Below, one piece after another: positions 1-7,886 of a stretch of DNA of 64,000 bases (positions are counted from its first letter, which is position 1; each line of letters opens with the position of its first letter). Position numbers and translations under genes: made by a program. The DNA comes from CAVTWH01 sp963850915 (lineage in GTDB: Bacteria; Actinomycetota; Actinomycetes; Mycobacteriales; Micromonosporaceae). The stretch covers positions 434,001 to 498,000 of the forward strand of contig CAWKND010000004.1 in NCBI GenBank assembly GCA_963850915.1, written 5' to 3'. Below the pieces are notes generated by a model, which saw nothing but the letters and a program-made list of their open reading frames with translations, was not told the DNA's origin and ran no database searches.

Positions 1-191
1 CGGAGTTCGTCGCCGCCCAGTGGACCGGCCGCCCCGCCGACCAGGTACACGGTGGCCATCTCCGGCCGCTCGCCTCGGGTCTGGTCGCTGAGCGTACGGC
101 GTAGCAACAGTGGTGGCTCGCCGCGCAGTGTTGCCAGCCGGGTACCGCCCCGGTCGTCGGGTTCGGCCACAATCCGGGCGCAGGCGCGCAT
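1..191 (-). CDS. ureD: Urease accessory protein UreD, N-terminal part (cut by window edge)
   Basis: UreD (UreH) is the scaffold that holds apo-urease together with UreF and UreG during nickel insertion. Only the first 63 residues are inside the window, reading MRACARIVAEPDD and then a Leu/Arg-rich stretch with PPLLLRRT and TVYLVGGAAGPLGGDEL. These match the start of UreD proteins, where the VYLVGxAxGPLGGD segment is typical. Its ATG overlaps the ureG stop by one base (TGATG), so it is the last visible gene of the minus-strand urease operon. The product is incomplete only because the window ends. Confidence 0.88.
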   Translation of the reverse strand, partial: MRACARIVAEPDDRGGTRLATLRGEPPLLLRRTLSDQTRGERPEMATVYLVGGAAGPLGGDEL

Positions 192-925
192 CACACCCCG
201 ATCGGCTGGATGCGTTGTGCCGCTTGGGCATGCGCGACCTGGTGGCGTACCCAGTCGGCTACCGGCGTGGCCTGCCGGTCCTGGGCGATGGAAAGGAAGA
301 TGGTCGGCAGTTCGCCGCGCCTGGCCCGGGCGTCCCGGTCCATCACCGACAGATCGGCGCCCACCAGTGGAGCGAGGTCGGTCTTGTTGATTACCAACAG
401 ATCCGCCGCGGTCACGCCCGGCCCGCCCTTGCGCGGTACCTTGTCGCCGCCGGCCACGTCGACCACGAAGATCTGCAGGTCGATCAGGCCGTGGCTGAAG
501 GTGGCGGTCAGGTTGTCGCCGCCGCTCTCCACCAGGATCAGGTCCAGTGCGCCCAGGCTGCTCTCCAGGTCCTCCACCGCGTCCAGGTTGGCCGAGATGT
601 CGTCGCGGATCGCCGTGTGCGGGCAGCAGCCGGTCTCCACCGCGCGGATGCGCTGCGGGTCAAGCACTCCGGCCCGCTTGAGGAAGTCGGCATCCTCGGT
701 GGTGTAGATGTCGTTGGTCACCACGCCGAGACGCAGGGTGGCGCCGAGCGCCCGGCACAGCGCGGCCACCAGCGCCGTCTTTCCGGAGCCGACCGGCCCA
801 CCGATGCCGATGCGCAGCGCCCGCGCGCTGCCCACGAGTGGCGCGTGCGGATCGACACCCGGCTCAGGATGGCTGTGCGGCACGGATTCGTCATGGTTAC
901 TGGTGTAAGAGATCTCAGGAAGCAA
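191..925 (-). CDS. ureG: Urease accessory GTPase UreG
   Basis: UreG is a SIMIBI-class GTPase that delivers nickel to urease using GTP hydrolysis. The 244-residue frame has a P-loop GPVGSGKT near residues 42-49, the ESGGDN segment found in UreG, and the NKTDLAP guanine-specificity motif. A His-rich N-terminus (NHDESVPHSHPEP) precedes the P-loop, as in nickel-handling UreG proteins. The first ATG (925) overlaps the end of ureF by 11 bases; a GTG at 883 is an alternative start that would remove part of the His-rich tail. It lies between ureF and ureD and is translationally coupled to both. Confidence 0.95.
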   Translation of the reverse strand: MLPEISYTSNHDESVPHSHPEPGVDPHAPLVGSARALRIGIGGPVGSGKTALVAALCRALGATLRLGVVTNDIYTTEDADFLKRAGVLDPQRIRAVETGCCPHTAIRDDISANLDAVEDLESSLGALDLILVESGGDNLTATFSHGLIDLQIFVVDVAGGDKVPRKGGPGVTAADLLVINKTDLAPLVGADLSVMDRDARARRGELPTIFLSIAQDRQATPVADWVRHQVAHAQAAQRIQPIGV

Positions 926-1592
926 AGAGACGCACCTCCCAGGTGGCGTGTAGTTCGGCGGAGATCTCGGCCAGCGGGGCGCTGGCCGAGGGGAGTTCGG
1001 CGGGTGGCTTACCGGCGGCGGCCGCCGCGTCGCGGGCGACCGCGTCGCACTCCGGGGCGAGCGCGGCCAGGATCAGTTGCACCTGGTACGGGTCCAGGCC
1101 GAGCAGGCGTACCCCGGCACTCGCCGCCCCGGTCACCACCCCGTACGCCCCCAGCAGCGCCGCCTGCTCCGGCCCGAGCCCGGCAGCCGCCGTGGTGAGG
1201 CCGAGCGCGAGTGGCTGATGGGGCCCGTCGGGGTGCGCCGGGGCCAGCCCGAGGCACGGGCCGGCGAAGACGCTCCGAGCGGCGCGCAGCTGGGCCCGGC
1301 CCTGCCGGCGGGAGGCGAGTCGCAGCGCGGGGGAGGGGGTACGGGCGTCCAGCTCGCTGTCCAGGCGTACCAACACTTCCCGGGCATCGGAGGACTCCGT
1401 GGCGGTGTGGGCGGCGGCGGCGAACGCGGCTGCTACGTGACCCTGGGTGGCCAGCCGGCCGCGCAGGAAGCCGTGCAGCTGCGGTACTCCGGTGACCCGG
1501 CCGGCCGCCACGGCCGCCTCCAGGCCGCCGGAGTGCGCGTGCCCACCCGACGGGAACCGTCCGTCCGCGAGCAGTAGCAACAGGGCGTCCAT
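915..1592 (-). CDS. ureF: Urease accessory protein UreF
   Basis: UreF acts with UreD and UreG as a checkpoint for nickel loading of urease. The start at 1592 gives 225 residues beginning MDALLLLLADGRFPSGGHAHSGG, the conserved UreF opening with the FPSGGxxHSxGLE signature; upstream codons in the same frame read through the end of ureC and are not UreF-like. The rest is Ala/Leu-rich helical sequence as expected for this all-alpha family. It starts 16 bases after the ureC stop and ends overlapping the ureG start. Confidence 0.92.
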   Translation of the reverse strand: MDALLLLLADGRFPSGGHAHSGGLEAAVAAGRVTGVPQLHGFLRGRLATQGHVAAAFAAAAHTATESSDAREVLVRLDSELDARTPSPALRLASRRQGRAQLRAARSVFAGPCLGLAPAHPDGPHQPLALGLTTAAAGLGPEQAALLGAYGVVTGAASAGVRLLGLDPYQVQLILAALAPECDAVARDAAAAAGKPPAELPSASAPLAEISAELHATWEVRLFAS

Positions 1593-1608
1593 CCCATGAC
1601 CGCCGAGC

Positions 1609-3312
1609 TCAGAAGAGGAAGTACCGCTGGGCCATCGGCAGCTCGTCCACCGGGTCGGGCTCGACCACCTCGCCGTCGATCCGGACGGTGAAGGTGTCCG
1701 GGTCCACCTCGATCCGTGGCATGGCACCGTTCTCCGGCAGATCCGCTTTGCCGCGACCACGGACGTTGCCGACCGGTACCAGTCGACGGTTGATGTTCAG
1801 TACCAGCCCGGCTTCCAGCGCCGCTGGGGCGACGAAGGCGAAGCTGGTGGCGGCCGGTACGACCCCGGAGGCACCGAACATCGGGCGCGGGAAGACCGGC
1901 TGTGGCGTGGGAATCGAGGCGTTCGCGTCACCCATCTGGGCCAGCGCGATCATGCCGCCCTTGAGTACCACGTGCGGGCGTACCCCGAAGAACGCCGGGT
2001 CCCACAGCACCAGGTCGGCCAGCTTCCCGGGCTGTACCGAGCCGACGTGCTCCTCCAGCCCGTTGGCCATCGCCGCGCAGATGGTGTACTTCGCGACGTA
2101 CCGCCGGGCCCGCAGGTTGTCCGCCGCCCCGTCGCCCGGCAGCGCGCCCACCCGCGCCTTCATCACGTGCGCGGTCTGCCAGGTGCGCAGCACCACCTCG
2201 CCGATGCGCCCCATCGCCTGCGAATCCGAGCCGATGATGGAGATCGCTCCCAGGTCGTGCAGCAGGTCCTCGGCCGCCATGGTGGACGGCCGGATCCGGC
2301 TCTCCGCGAACGCCAGGTCCTCGGCCACCGCGGGCGACAGGTGGTGGCAGACCATCAGCATGTCCAGGTGCTCGGCGAGCGTGTTGCGGGTGTACGGCCG
2401 GGTCGGGTTCGTGGATGACGGAAGTACGTTGGGGTGGCTGGCGACCGTGATGATGTCCGGCGCGTGCCCGCCACCGGCGCCCTCCGTGTGGTACGCGTGG
2501 ATCGCCCGGCCGTTGATCGCGGCCAGCGTGTCCTGCACGAAACCGGCCTCGTTCAAGGTATCCGTGTGAATCGACGCCTGTACCCCGGACGCGTCCGCCA
2601 CCCGCAGGCAGGCGTCGATCGCCGCCGGCGTCGTCCCCCAGTCCTCGTGCAGCTTGAAGCCGCCGGCACCGGCCCGCAGCTGCTCCCACATCGCCTCTTC
2701 GCTGACCGTGTTCCCCTTGCCCAGCAACAGGACGTTGACCGGGAAGGGATCCATCGCCTCGTGCATCCGGGCAAGGTGCCAGGCGTTCGGGGTGACCGTG
2801 GTGGCCTTGCTGCCCTCGGCCGGCCCGGTACCGCCGCCGACGAGCGTGGTCACCCCACCGGCCAGCGCCTCGCCGACCAGCTGCGGGCAGATGAAGTGCA
2901 CGTGCGTGTCGATGGCGCCGGCGGTCAGGATCTTTCCGTTGCCCGCCAACACTTCGGTGGCCGGCCCGATGACCAGGTCGGGGTGTACCCCCGGCATGGT
3001 GTCCGGGTTGCCGGCCTTGCCGAGCGCGACGATCCGGCCGTCGCGGATGCCCACGTCGGCCTTCACGATGCCCCAGTGGTCCAGCACTACCGCGCCGGTG
3101 ATCACGAGGTCCAGCGCCCCTTCGGCGCGGGTGGCCCGGGACTGCCCCATCGACTCGCGGATCACCTTGCCGCCACCGAAGATGGCCTCGTCACCGCCCG
3201 CGCAGTGGTCCTCTTCCACCTCGATGAGCAGGTTGGTGTCGGCCAGCCGGATCCGGTCGCCGGTGGTCGGCCCGTACAGCGCCGCGTACCGCTCGCGCGA
3301 AACCAGACTCAC
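1609..3312 (-). CDS. ureC: Urease catalytic (alpha) subunit UreC
   Basis: Catalytic subunit of urease (EC 3.5.1.5), which hydrolyses urea to ammonia and carbamate at a di-nickel centre. Visible active-site elements are HVH near residue 136 (nickel ligands), KLHEDWG near 219 (the Lys carbamylated to bridge the nickels), and VCHHLSP near 321 (catalytic His flap). I place the start at a GTG (3312) because it overlaps the ureB stop as GTGA and has GGAGGA eight bases upstream; the ATG at 3327 would add five residues not typical of UreC. The resulting 567 residues match the family length. The Ni ligands and flap are intact, so it should be active. Confidence 0.96.
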   Translation of the reverse strand: MSLVSRERYAALYGPTTGDRIRLADTNLLIEVEEDHCAGGDEAIFGGGKVIRESMGQSRATRAEGALDLVITGAVVLDHWGIVKADVGIRDGRIVALGKAGNPDTMPGVHPDLVIGPATEVLAGNGKILTAGAIDTHVHFICPQLVGEALAGGVTTLVGGGTGPAEGSKATTVTPNAWHLARMHEAMDPFPVNVLLLGKGNTVSEEAMWEQLRAGAGGFKLHEDWGTTPAAIDACLRVADASGVQASIHTDTLNEAGFVQDTLAAINGRAIHAYHTEGAGGGHAPDIITVASHPNVLPSSTNPTRPYTRNTLAEHLDMLMVCHHLSPAVAEDLAFAESRIRPSTMAAEDLLHDLGAISIIGSDSQAMGRIGEVVLRTWQTAHVMKARVGALPGDGAADNLRARRYVAKYTICAAMANGLEEHVGSVQPGKLADLVLWDPAFFGVRPHVVLKGGMIALAQMGDANASIPTPQPVFPRPMFGASGVVPAATSFAFVAPAALEAGLVLNINRRLVPVGNVRGRGKADLPENGAMPRIEVDPDTFTVRIDGEVVEPDPVDELPMAQRYFLF

Positions 3313-3629
3313 AGCGCTCCTCCGCACTCGCCACGTAGCCCCGGCACAATCCTGTTGCCGCCCAACGGAACCAGCTCCACTTCACGGACGACACCGGGCT
3401 CGAAACGCACGGCCGTACCGGCCGGCACAGCCAGCCGCTGCCCCCACGCCGCCGTCCGGTCGAACGCGAGTCCCGGGTTGGCTTCGGCGAAGTGGTAGTG
3501 CGAGCCGACCTGGATCGGCCGGTCGGCGGTATTGGTCACCAGTAGCGTTGTCACCGGCCGGCCGGCGTTCAGCTCGATCTCGCCGTCCCCGTAGAGGATC
3601 TCTCCGGGGACGATCCGGTCGGTGCTCAG
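3309..3629 (-). CDS. ureB: Urease beta subunit UreB (probable CTG start)
   Basis: Structural beta subunit that packs on UreC. The conserved core VGSHYHFAEANPGLAFDR is plain. The first ATG/GTG in frame (GTG at 3554) would give only 81 residues and lose the conserved family opening, but the same frame upstream reads IVPGEILYGDGEIELNAGRPV, which matches the IPGEI..ADGDIELNAGR start of UreB. The only plausible upstream codon is CTG at 3629, which overlaps the ureA stop as CTGA, the same coupling geometry as the ATGA/GTGA junctions elsewhere in this operon. That gives 106 residues, the normal length. The CTG start is an inference; no strong ribosome binding site is visible before it. Confidence 0.85.
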   Translation of the reverse strand: MSTDRIVPGEILYGDGEIELNAGRPVTTLLVTNTADRPIQVGSHYHFAEANPGLAFDRTAAWGQRLAVPAGTAVRFEPGVVREVELVPLGGNRIVPGLRGECGGAL

Positions 3630-3928
3630 CGGATCGGGTGGTGCACCGTCACGAGCTTGGTACCGTCCGGGAACGTCGCCTCCACCTGCACCTCCTTCAG
3701 CATCTCGGGTACCCCGTCGAGTACGTCGGCCCGGGCGAGTACCCGCGCCCCGGCGTCCATCAGGTCGACGACGGTACGCCCGTCGCGCGCCCCCTCCAGC
3801 AGGAAAGCGGTGAGGATGGCGACCGCCTCCGGGTAGTTGAGCAGCAGCCCCCGGTCCCGGCGCCGCTGCGCCACATCGGCGGCCACGTGGATCAGCAGCC
3901 GCTCCTGCTCGTGCTGGGTCAGAAACAA
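3626..3928 (-). CDS. ureA: Urease gamma subunit UreA
   Basis: The small gamma subunit of the urease trimer (100 residues, the family length). It opens MFLTQHEQERLLIHVAADVAQRR and contains GLLLNYPEAVAIL and the VPEMLKEVQVEATFPDGTKLVTVHHPI ending shared by UreA proteins; no catalytic residues are expected in it. It is the first gene of the urease operon proper and lies 43 bases downstream of urtE, so transporter and enzyme are probably on one transcript. GAGGGGGAT lies just upstream of its start, which is probably a TTG read as Met. Confidence 0.95.
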   Translation of the reverse strand: MFLTQHEQERLLIHVAADVAQRRRDRGLLLNYPEAVAILTAFLLEGARDGRTVVDLMDAGARVLARADVLDGVPEMLKEVQVEATFPDGTKLVTVHHPIR

Positions 3929-3971
3929 GCGATCCCCCTCATGCTGCCGCCCGCTCTCCGGGTCGGCGCGG

Positions 3972-4664
3972 TCATACCGTCAGCGCCTGGCGGACCGCCG
4001 CGGTGGCCTGCGGTCCGCCGTCACCGGACGAGGTGACCCGGCCGGCCTCCAGAATGTAGTACCGCTGGGCCGCCTGGAGTGCGAAGCCGACGTGCTGCTC
4101 CACCAGCAGGACGGAGAGGCCGCCCACCGCCGCCAGGGACAGGATGGTCTGCTCGATCTCGGCCACCACGGTGGGCTGGATACCCTCGGTCGGCTCGTCG
4201 AGCAGCAGCAGCCGTGGTCGGGTGATCAGCGCGCGGGCGATGGCCAGCTGCTGCCGCTGGCCGCCGGAGAGCAGGCCGGCCCGGCGGGTCAGCAGCCCGG
4301 TCAGCGCCGGAAAGAGTTGCAGCGCCTCGTTCATCGCCTGCCGTCCACCGGGCTGGCCGTCCGCCACGAGTTGCAGGTTCTCGGCGGTGGTCAGGTGCGG
4401 GAAGCACTGCTGGCCCTGGGGTACGTAGGCCATGCCGCGGCGTACCCGTTGGTGCGGGGCCAGTCCGGTGATGTCGGTACCGTCCAGGAGCACCTTGCCC
4501 GCCTTGGGCTTGAGTAGCCCGATGGCGGCGCGTAGCAGGGTGGACTTGCCGGCTCCGTTGTGCCCCAACACGGCGGCCACCCCGTCGACCGGAACAGCCA
4601 GCGACACCCCGTGCAGTACCGTGGCTCGGCCATATCCGACGTGTACCCCGTCGAACTCCAGCAT
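3972..4664 (-). CDS. urtE: Urea ABC transporter ATP-binding subunit UrtE
   Basis: One of the two ATPases that power the urea importer. The 230-residue frame starts MLEFDGVHVGYG and has Walker A GHNGAGKS, Q-loop (YVPQGQQ), signature LSGGQRQQ and Walker B LLLLDEPTEG in the LivF-like arrangement seen in UrtE. The start ATG overlaps the urtD stop (TGATG). The open frame continues far upstream but in unrelated sequence, so the family start was chosen. Its best relatives are branched-chain amino acid LivF proteins; the neighbouring urease genes make urea the likely substrate. Confidence 0.93.
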   Translation of the reverse strand: MLEFDGVHVGYGRATVLHGVSLAVPVDGVAAVLGHNGAGKSTLLRAAIGLLKPKAGKVLLDGTDITGLAPHQRVRRGMAYVPQGQQCFPHLTTAENLQLVADGQPGGRQAMNEALQLFPALTGLLTRRAGLLSGGQRQQLAIARALITRPRLLLLDEPTEGIQPTVVAEIEQTILSLAAVGGLSVLLVEQHVGFALQAAQRYYILEAGRVTSSGDGGPQATAAVRQALTV

Positions 4665-5614
4665 CACGCCTCCTGCCCACTCGCCGAAACGACGCCAGCC
4701 GGCTCGACAGCGGCGTGGCCGAGGTAGACCTCCTGGACCTTCGGATCCGCCTGCACCTGCGCCACCGTACCTTCGGAGAGCACCCTGCCCGCGTGCAGCA
4801 CGGTGACGCTGCGGGCGTACCGGCGCATGAAGTCCATGTCGTGCTCGATGACCACCACCGTGTGGTCGCGGCTGACCAAACCGAGCAGTTCGCCGGTGGC
4901 GTCCCGCTCGTCCTGGCTCATTCCGGCCACCGGCTCGTCCAGCAGCAGCAGTTTGGTGTCCTGTACCAGCAGCATGCCGATCTCCAACCACTGCTTCTGG
5001 CCGTGCGCAAGGGTTCCGGCCAGCCGGTCGGCCGCACCGGTCAGCCCGATGGTCTCCAGCGCGGCGGCCACCTCGGGCGGGATTGCCTTGCGGCGGCGCA
5101 GCATGGTGAGTGGCCCGCGCCCGGCGCCGGCCGCGATGTCCAGGTTCTGCAGTACGGTCAGCTCCTCGAAGACCGCCGCGGTCTGGAAGGTACGGCCGAC
5201 GCCCAGCCGGTTGATCCGGTGTACCGGCCGGCCGAGCAGCTCCCGCTCGCCGAGCAGTACCGACCCGGACGCCTTGACCAGTCCGGTGACCGCGTCCACG
5301 AGCGTGGTCTTGCCGGCTCCGTTGGGCCCGATGAGGAACCGGATGTCGCCCGGCGCCACGTCGAGGTCGACGCCGCCGACCGCCACGAACCCGTCGAAGA
5401 CCACCCGCAGCCCACGGATCGTCAACCCCTGCAACGCTTCCCCGTTCGCGGCCTGTCCGGTCACGGTTGCCTCGGGCAGCGCCTGCCCGCTCGCGGTTGG
5501 CTCGGGCAGCGCCTGCCCGCTCGCGGTTGGCTCGAGCGCGGCCCGCTCGCCCGCGGTTGGCTCGGGTGCGGCCTGCGCGGAGACGGCCGTGCCAGCCTCG
5601 TTCTCCACGCTCAT
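4664..5614 (-). CDS. urtD: Urea ABC transporter ATP-binding subunit UrtD
   Basis: LivG-like ATPase of the urea importer, 316 residues. The ATPase core begins near residue 65 (LTIRGLRVVFDGF) with Walker A GPNGAGKT, a LAHGQKQWLEI signature region and Walker B LLLLDEPVAGM. The AHGQ(K/R)QWLEIGM variant is characteristic of UrtD. Before the core is an unusual 60-residue Glu/Ala/Pro-rich tail containing two exact copies and one decayed copy of a ten-residue unit (EPTASGQALP), encoded by a 30-bp tandem repeat. The start overlaps the urtC stop as ATGA. Confidence 0.93.
   Translation of the reverse strand: MSVENEAGTAVSAQAAPEPTAGERAALEPTASGQALPEPTASGQALPEATVTGQAANGEALQGLTIRGLRVVFDGFVAVGGVDLDVAPGDIRFLIGPNGAGKTTLVDAVTGLVKASGSVLLGERELLGRPVHRINRLGVGRTFQTAAVFEELTVLQNLDIAAGAGRGPLTMLRRRKAIPPEVAAALETIGLTGAADRLAGTLAHGQKQWLEIGMLLVQDTKLLLLDEPVAGMSQDERDATGELLGLVSRDHTVVVIEHDMDFMRRYARSVTVLHAGRVLSEGTVAQVQADPKVQEVYLGHAAVEPAGVVSASGQEA
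5471..5560. repeat. 30-bp tandem repeat inside urtD
   Basis: Two identical 30-base copies (5471-5500, 5501-5530) are followed by a diverged third (5531-5560). They encode the N-terminal EPTASGQALP repeats of UrtD on the minus strand. Since the unit is a multiple of three, copy-number change would lengthen or shorten the tail without breaking the frame. Confidence 0.9.
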
Positions 5615-6852
5615 GCCGGCTCACCCGCCGCTGCGACATCCGCCGTCCGCGCCGCGGTCGACAGGGCCGCATCCGGCTCGGGGAAGCCATTTCCGGCTGG
5701 CGTGCCACCGACAGGCTCCCTAGGGGCCGGCGGCGGCGCGGTGGCGCGGCCCGGTGGCGCGGCGGGGGCGCGGCTGAATCGGCGCCGGACCAGGCCGGCG
5801 AGTGAGGCGAGTCCGCCCGGCAGGAAGGCCACCACGACGACGAACAGCAGCCCCTCGAAGTACGTCCAGCCGGCCGGGAACCGTTCGGAGAGCGCCGTTT
5901 GCGCCCACGCCACGGCCACCGCGCCGAGTACCGGCCCGAGCAGTGTGGACCGGCCGCCGACCGCGACACCGATCACCAGCTCGATGGAGGGGACGATGCC
6001 GATGAGTGCCGGGGAGATGATGCCGACCGCCGGTACGAAGAGTGCTCCGGCGAGGCCGGCCGTACCGGCGGCGAAGACGTACGCGACCAGCTTCACGTTG
6101 GCCGGGTCGTAGCCGAGGAACCGTACCCGCTGCTCGCCGTCCCGGACCGCCACCAGCAGCTCCCCGTACCGGCTGAGCATGATCTGCCGGACCAGCAACA
6201 GCAGCAGCAGCAGTACCGCGGAGATGATGTAGTACACCATCTTCTGGTTCACCGGGTCGGACAGGTTGTAGCCGAAGAAGCTCTGGATGTCGGTCAGCCC
6301 GTTGGTACCCCCCGTGGTGCCCTGCTGGCCGATCAGCAGGATGGCCATCGCGGCCGCGAGTGCCTGGGAGAGGATCGCGAAGTAGGCACCGCGTACCCGC
6401 CGGCGGAACACCAGCGAGCCGAGCAGCAGTGCCACCACCATCGGGATGGCCACCACCGCGACGAGGGTGAAGACCGAGCTGCGGAAGGGTCGCCAGAACA
6501 GCGGAAGCGAGTCCACCTGGCCGTAGAGCGCCATGAAATCGGGCAGGTTTCCCGGTCCCGCGTCGGCGAGCTTCAGGTGCATCGCCATCGCGTACCCGCC
6601 GAGCCCGAAGAAGACGCCCTGGCCCAGGGTGAGCATGCCGCCCCGACCCCAGGCCAGCCCGATGCCGACCGCCACGATCGCCAGGCACAGGTACTTGGCG
6701 AGCAGGTCCAGCCGGAAGTCGGAGAGCACCGTCGGCGCCAGCCCGAAGAGCACCGCCGCGCCGAGTACCAGGCCGCCGGCGACCCGGAGGGTGGAGCTGG
6801 CGGCGAACCGGGGCCGGGGACCGCGCGGGATCCGGTCGGTGAGAGTGGTCAT
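5611..6852 (-). CDS. urtC: Urea ABC transporter permease UrtC
   Basis: Membrane permease of the urea importer (LivM family), 413 residues from the ATG at 6852. It overlaps the urtB stop as ATGA and has GGAG nine bases upstream. Several hydrophobic helices are visible (for example VLGAAVLFGLAPTVL and the VVAIPMVVALLLGSLVF stretch), as is the GRGGMLTLGQGVFFGLGGYAMAM segment typical of UrtC. The C-terminal 50 residues are a Pro/Ala-rich soluble tail with no recognisable domain. It pairs with UrtB to form the channel. Confidence 0.93.
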   Translation of the reverse strand: MTTLTDRIPRGPRPRFAASSTLRVAGGLVLGAAVLFGLAPTVLSDFRLDLLAKYLCLAIVAVGIGLAWGRGGMLTLGQGVFFGLGGYAMAMHLKLADAGPGNLPDFMALYGQVDSLPLFWRPFRSSVFTLVAVVAIPMVVALLLGSLVFRRRVRGAYFAILSQALAAAMAILLIGQQGTTGGTNGLTDIQSFFGYNLSDPVNQKMVYYIISAVLLLLLLLVRQIMLSRYGELLVAVRDGEQRVRFLGYDPANVKLVAYVFAAGTAGLAGALFVPAVGIISPALIGIVPSIELVIGVAVGGRSTLLGPVLGAVAVAWAQTALSERFPAGWTYFEGLLFVVVVAFLPGGLASLAGLVRRRFSRAPAAPPGRATAPPPAPREPVGGTPAGNGFPEPDAALSTAARTADVAAAGEPA

Positions 6853-7751
6853 GCCAGGCTCCGCGTCCGCAGCGTGAACAGGCCCTGCGGCCGCCACTGG
6901 AGGAAGGCCACGATCGCCAGGAACACCAAGACTTTCGCGGTGCTGACGGTGGTGGAGTACTCGGTGACCGCCTGCAGTACACCGAGCAGGAAGGCCATGA
7001 TGACGGTGCCTTTGAGCTGGCCGATGCCGCCGACCACGACCACCAGGAAGGCGTCGATGATGACGTTGGTACCCATCGTCGGGCCGATCGGGCCGACCAG
7101 CGTCAGTGCGACGCCGGCGAGTCCCGCCAGACCCGAGCCGATGAAGAAGGTGGTCCGGTCCACGTTGCCCACCGGGATGCCGGAGACCGCTGCCAGATCC
7201 CGGTTCTGTACCACCGCGCGTACCCGCCGGCCGAGCGGCGTGAACCGCAGTACCAGTCCGAGCGCGCCGACCGCGACGAGCGCGAGGGCCAGGATGAAGA
7301 GCCGGTTGTTCGCGAACACCAGATCGTCGCCGTGCGTACCGGAGAGCACCTTCACGTTGCCGGTCAACACCTCCGGCGCCTTCGTCTGTACGTTCGGCGC
7401 ACCGAAGATGTCCCGGGCGGCCTGCTGCAGGATGATCGACACGCCCCAGGTGACCAGCAGCGTGTCCAGTGGACGCGCGTAGAGCCGGCGGATCAGCAGT
7501 ACTTCCAGGAGTACCCCCATCGCTCCGGCCACCACGAAGGCGACCGGCAGCGCGATGATCAGCGAGACCCCGGCGTTGCTGATGCTCTTCTGCAGCACGT
7601 AGACGGTGTAGGCGCCGGCCGCGATGAACTCGCCGTGCGCCATGTTGATGACGTTCATCTGGCCGAAGGTCAGGGACAGGCCCAGCGCGATCAGCAGCAG
7701 TACGGCACCGATGCTGATGCCGGTGAAGAGTTGGCTCGCGACCAGGGTCAC
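6849..7751 (-). CDS. urtB: Urea ABC transporter permease UrtB
   Basis: LivH-family permease partner of UrtC. The sequence opens VTLVASQLFTGISIGAVLL and carries LTFGQMNVINMAHGEF, a hallmark of this permease family. Two GTG codons are possible starts (7760 and 7751). I prefer 7751 because GGAGG sits eight bases upstream of it, whereas it would directly abut the 7760 codon. The product is 300 residues, almost all hydrophobic helices. It is separated from urtA by 135 bases containing a strong hairpin. Confidence 0.93.
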   Translation of the reverse strand: MTLVASQLFTGISIGAVLLLIALGLSLTFGQMNVINMAHGEFIAAGAYTVYVLQKSISNAGVSLIIALPVAFVVAGAMGVLLEVLLIRRLYARPLDTLLVTWGVSIILQQAARDIFGAPNVQTKAPEVLTGNVKVLSGTHGDDLVFANNRLFILALALVAVGALGLVLRFTPLGRRVRAVVQNRDLAAVSGIPVGNVDRTTFFIGSGLAGLAGVALTLVGPIGPTMGTNVIIDAFLVVVVGGIGQLKGTVIMAFLLGVLQAVTEYSTTVSTAKVLVFLAIVAFLQWRPQGLFTLRTRSLA

Positions 7752-7817
7752 GACGCTCACCTCCGGATCGGTTGTGGCTACGGGATTCAGGGGGAGGAAG
7801 ACTGCGGGCGGTGAGGT

Positions 7818-7856
7818 GCCCGGCGGGGCAGGGGAGGGGATCCAGCCCCGCCGGGC
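7818..7856 (-). terminator. Hairpin between urtA and urtB
   Basis: A perfect 12-bp inverted repeat (GCCCGGCGGGGC and its complement, 7818-7829 and 7845-7856) with a 15-base loop lies between the urtA stop and the urtB start. There is no T-tract on the minus strand. Such elements often protect the upstream message or cause partial termination so that the binding protein is made in excess over the permease; that role is inferred. Confidence 0.65.
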
Positions 7857-7886
7857 GTCAGTGGTTGGTTGCGAACCGGGGACAGG

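Noticed and set aside
3972..5969. 665-residue open frame ending in UrtE
   Set aside because: Only the last 230 residues are UrtE; the upstream part is out-of-frame reading of UrtD and UrtC.
7818..7856. Possible riboswitch between urtA and urtB
   Set aside because: Only one simple hairpin; no conserved riboswitch core can be seen.
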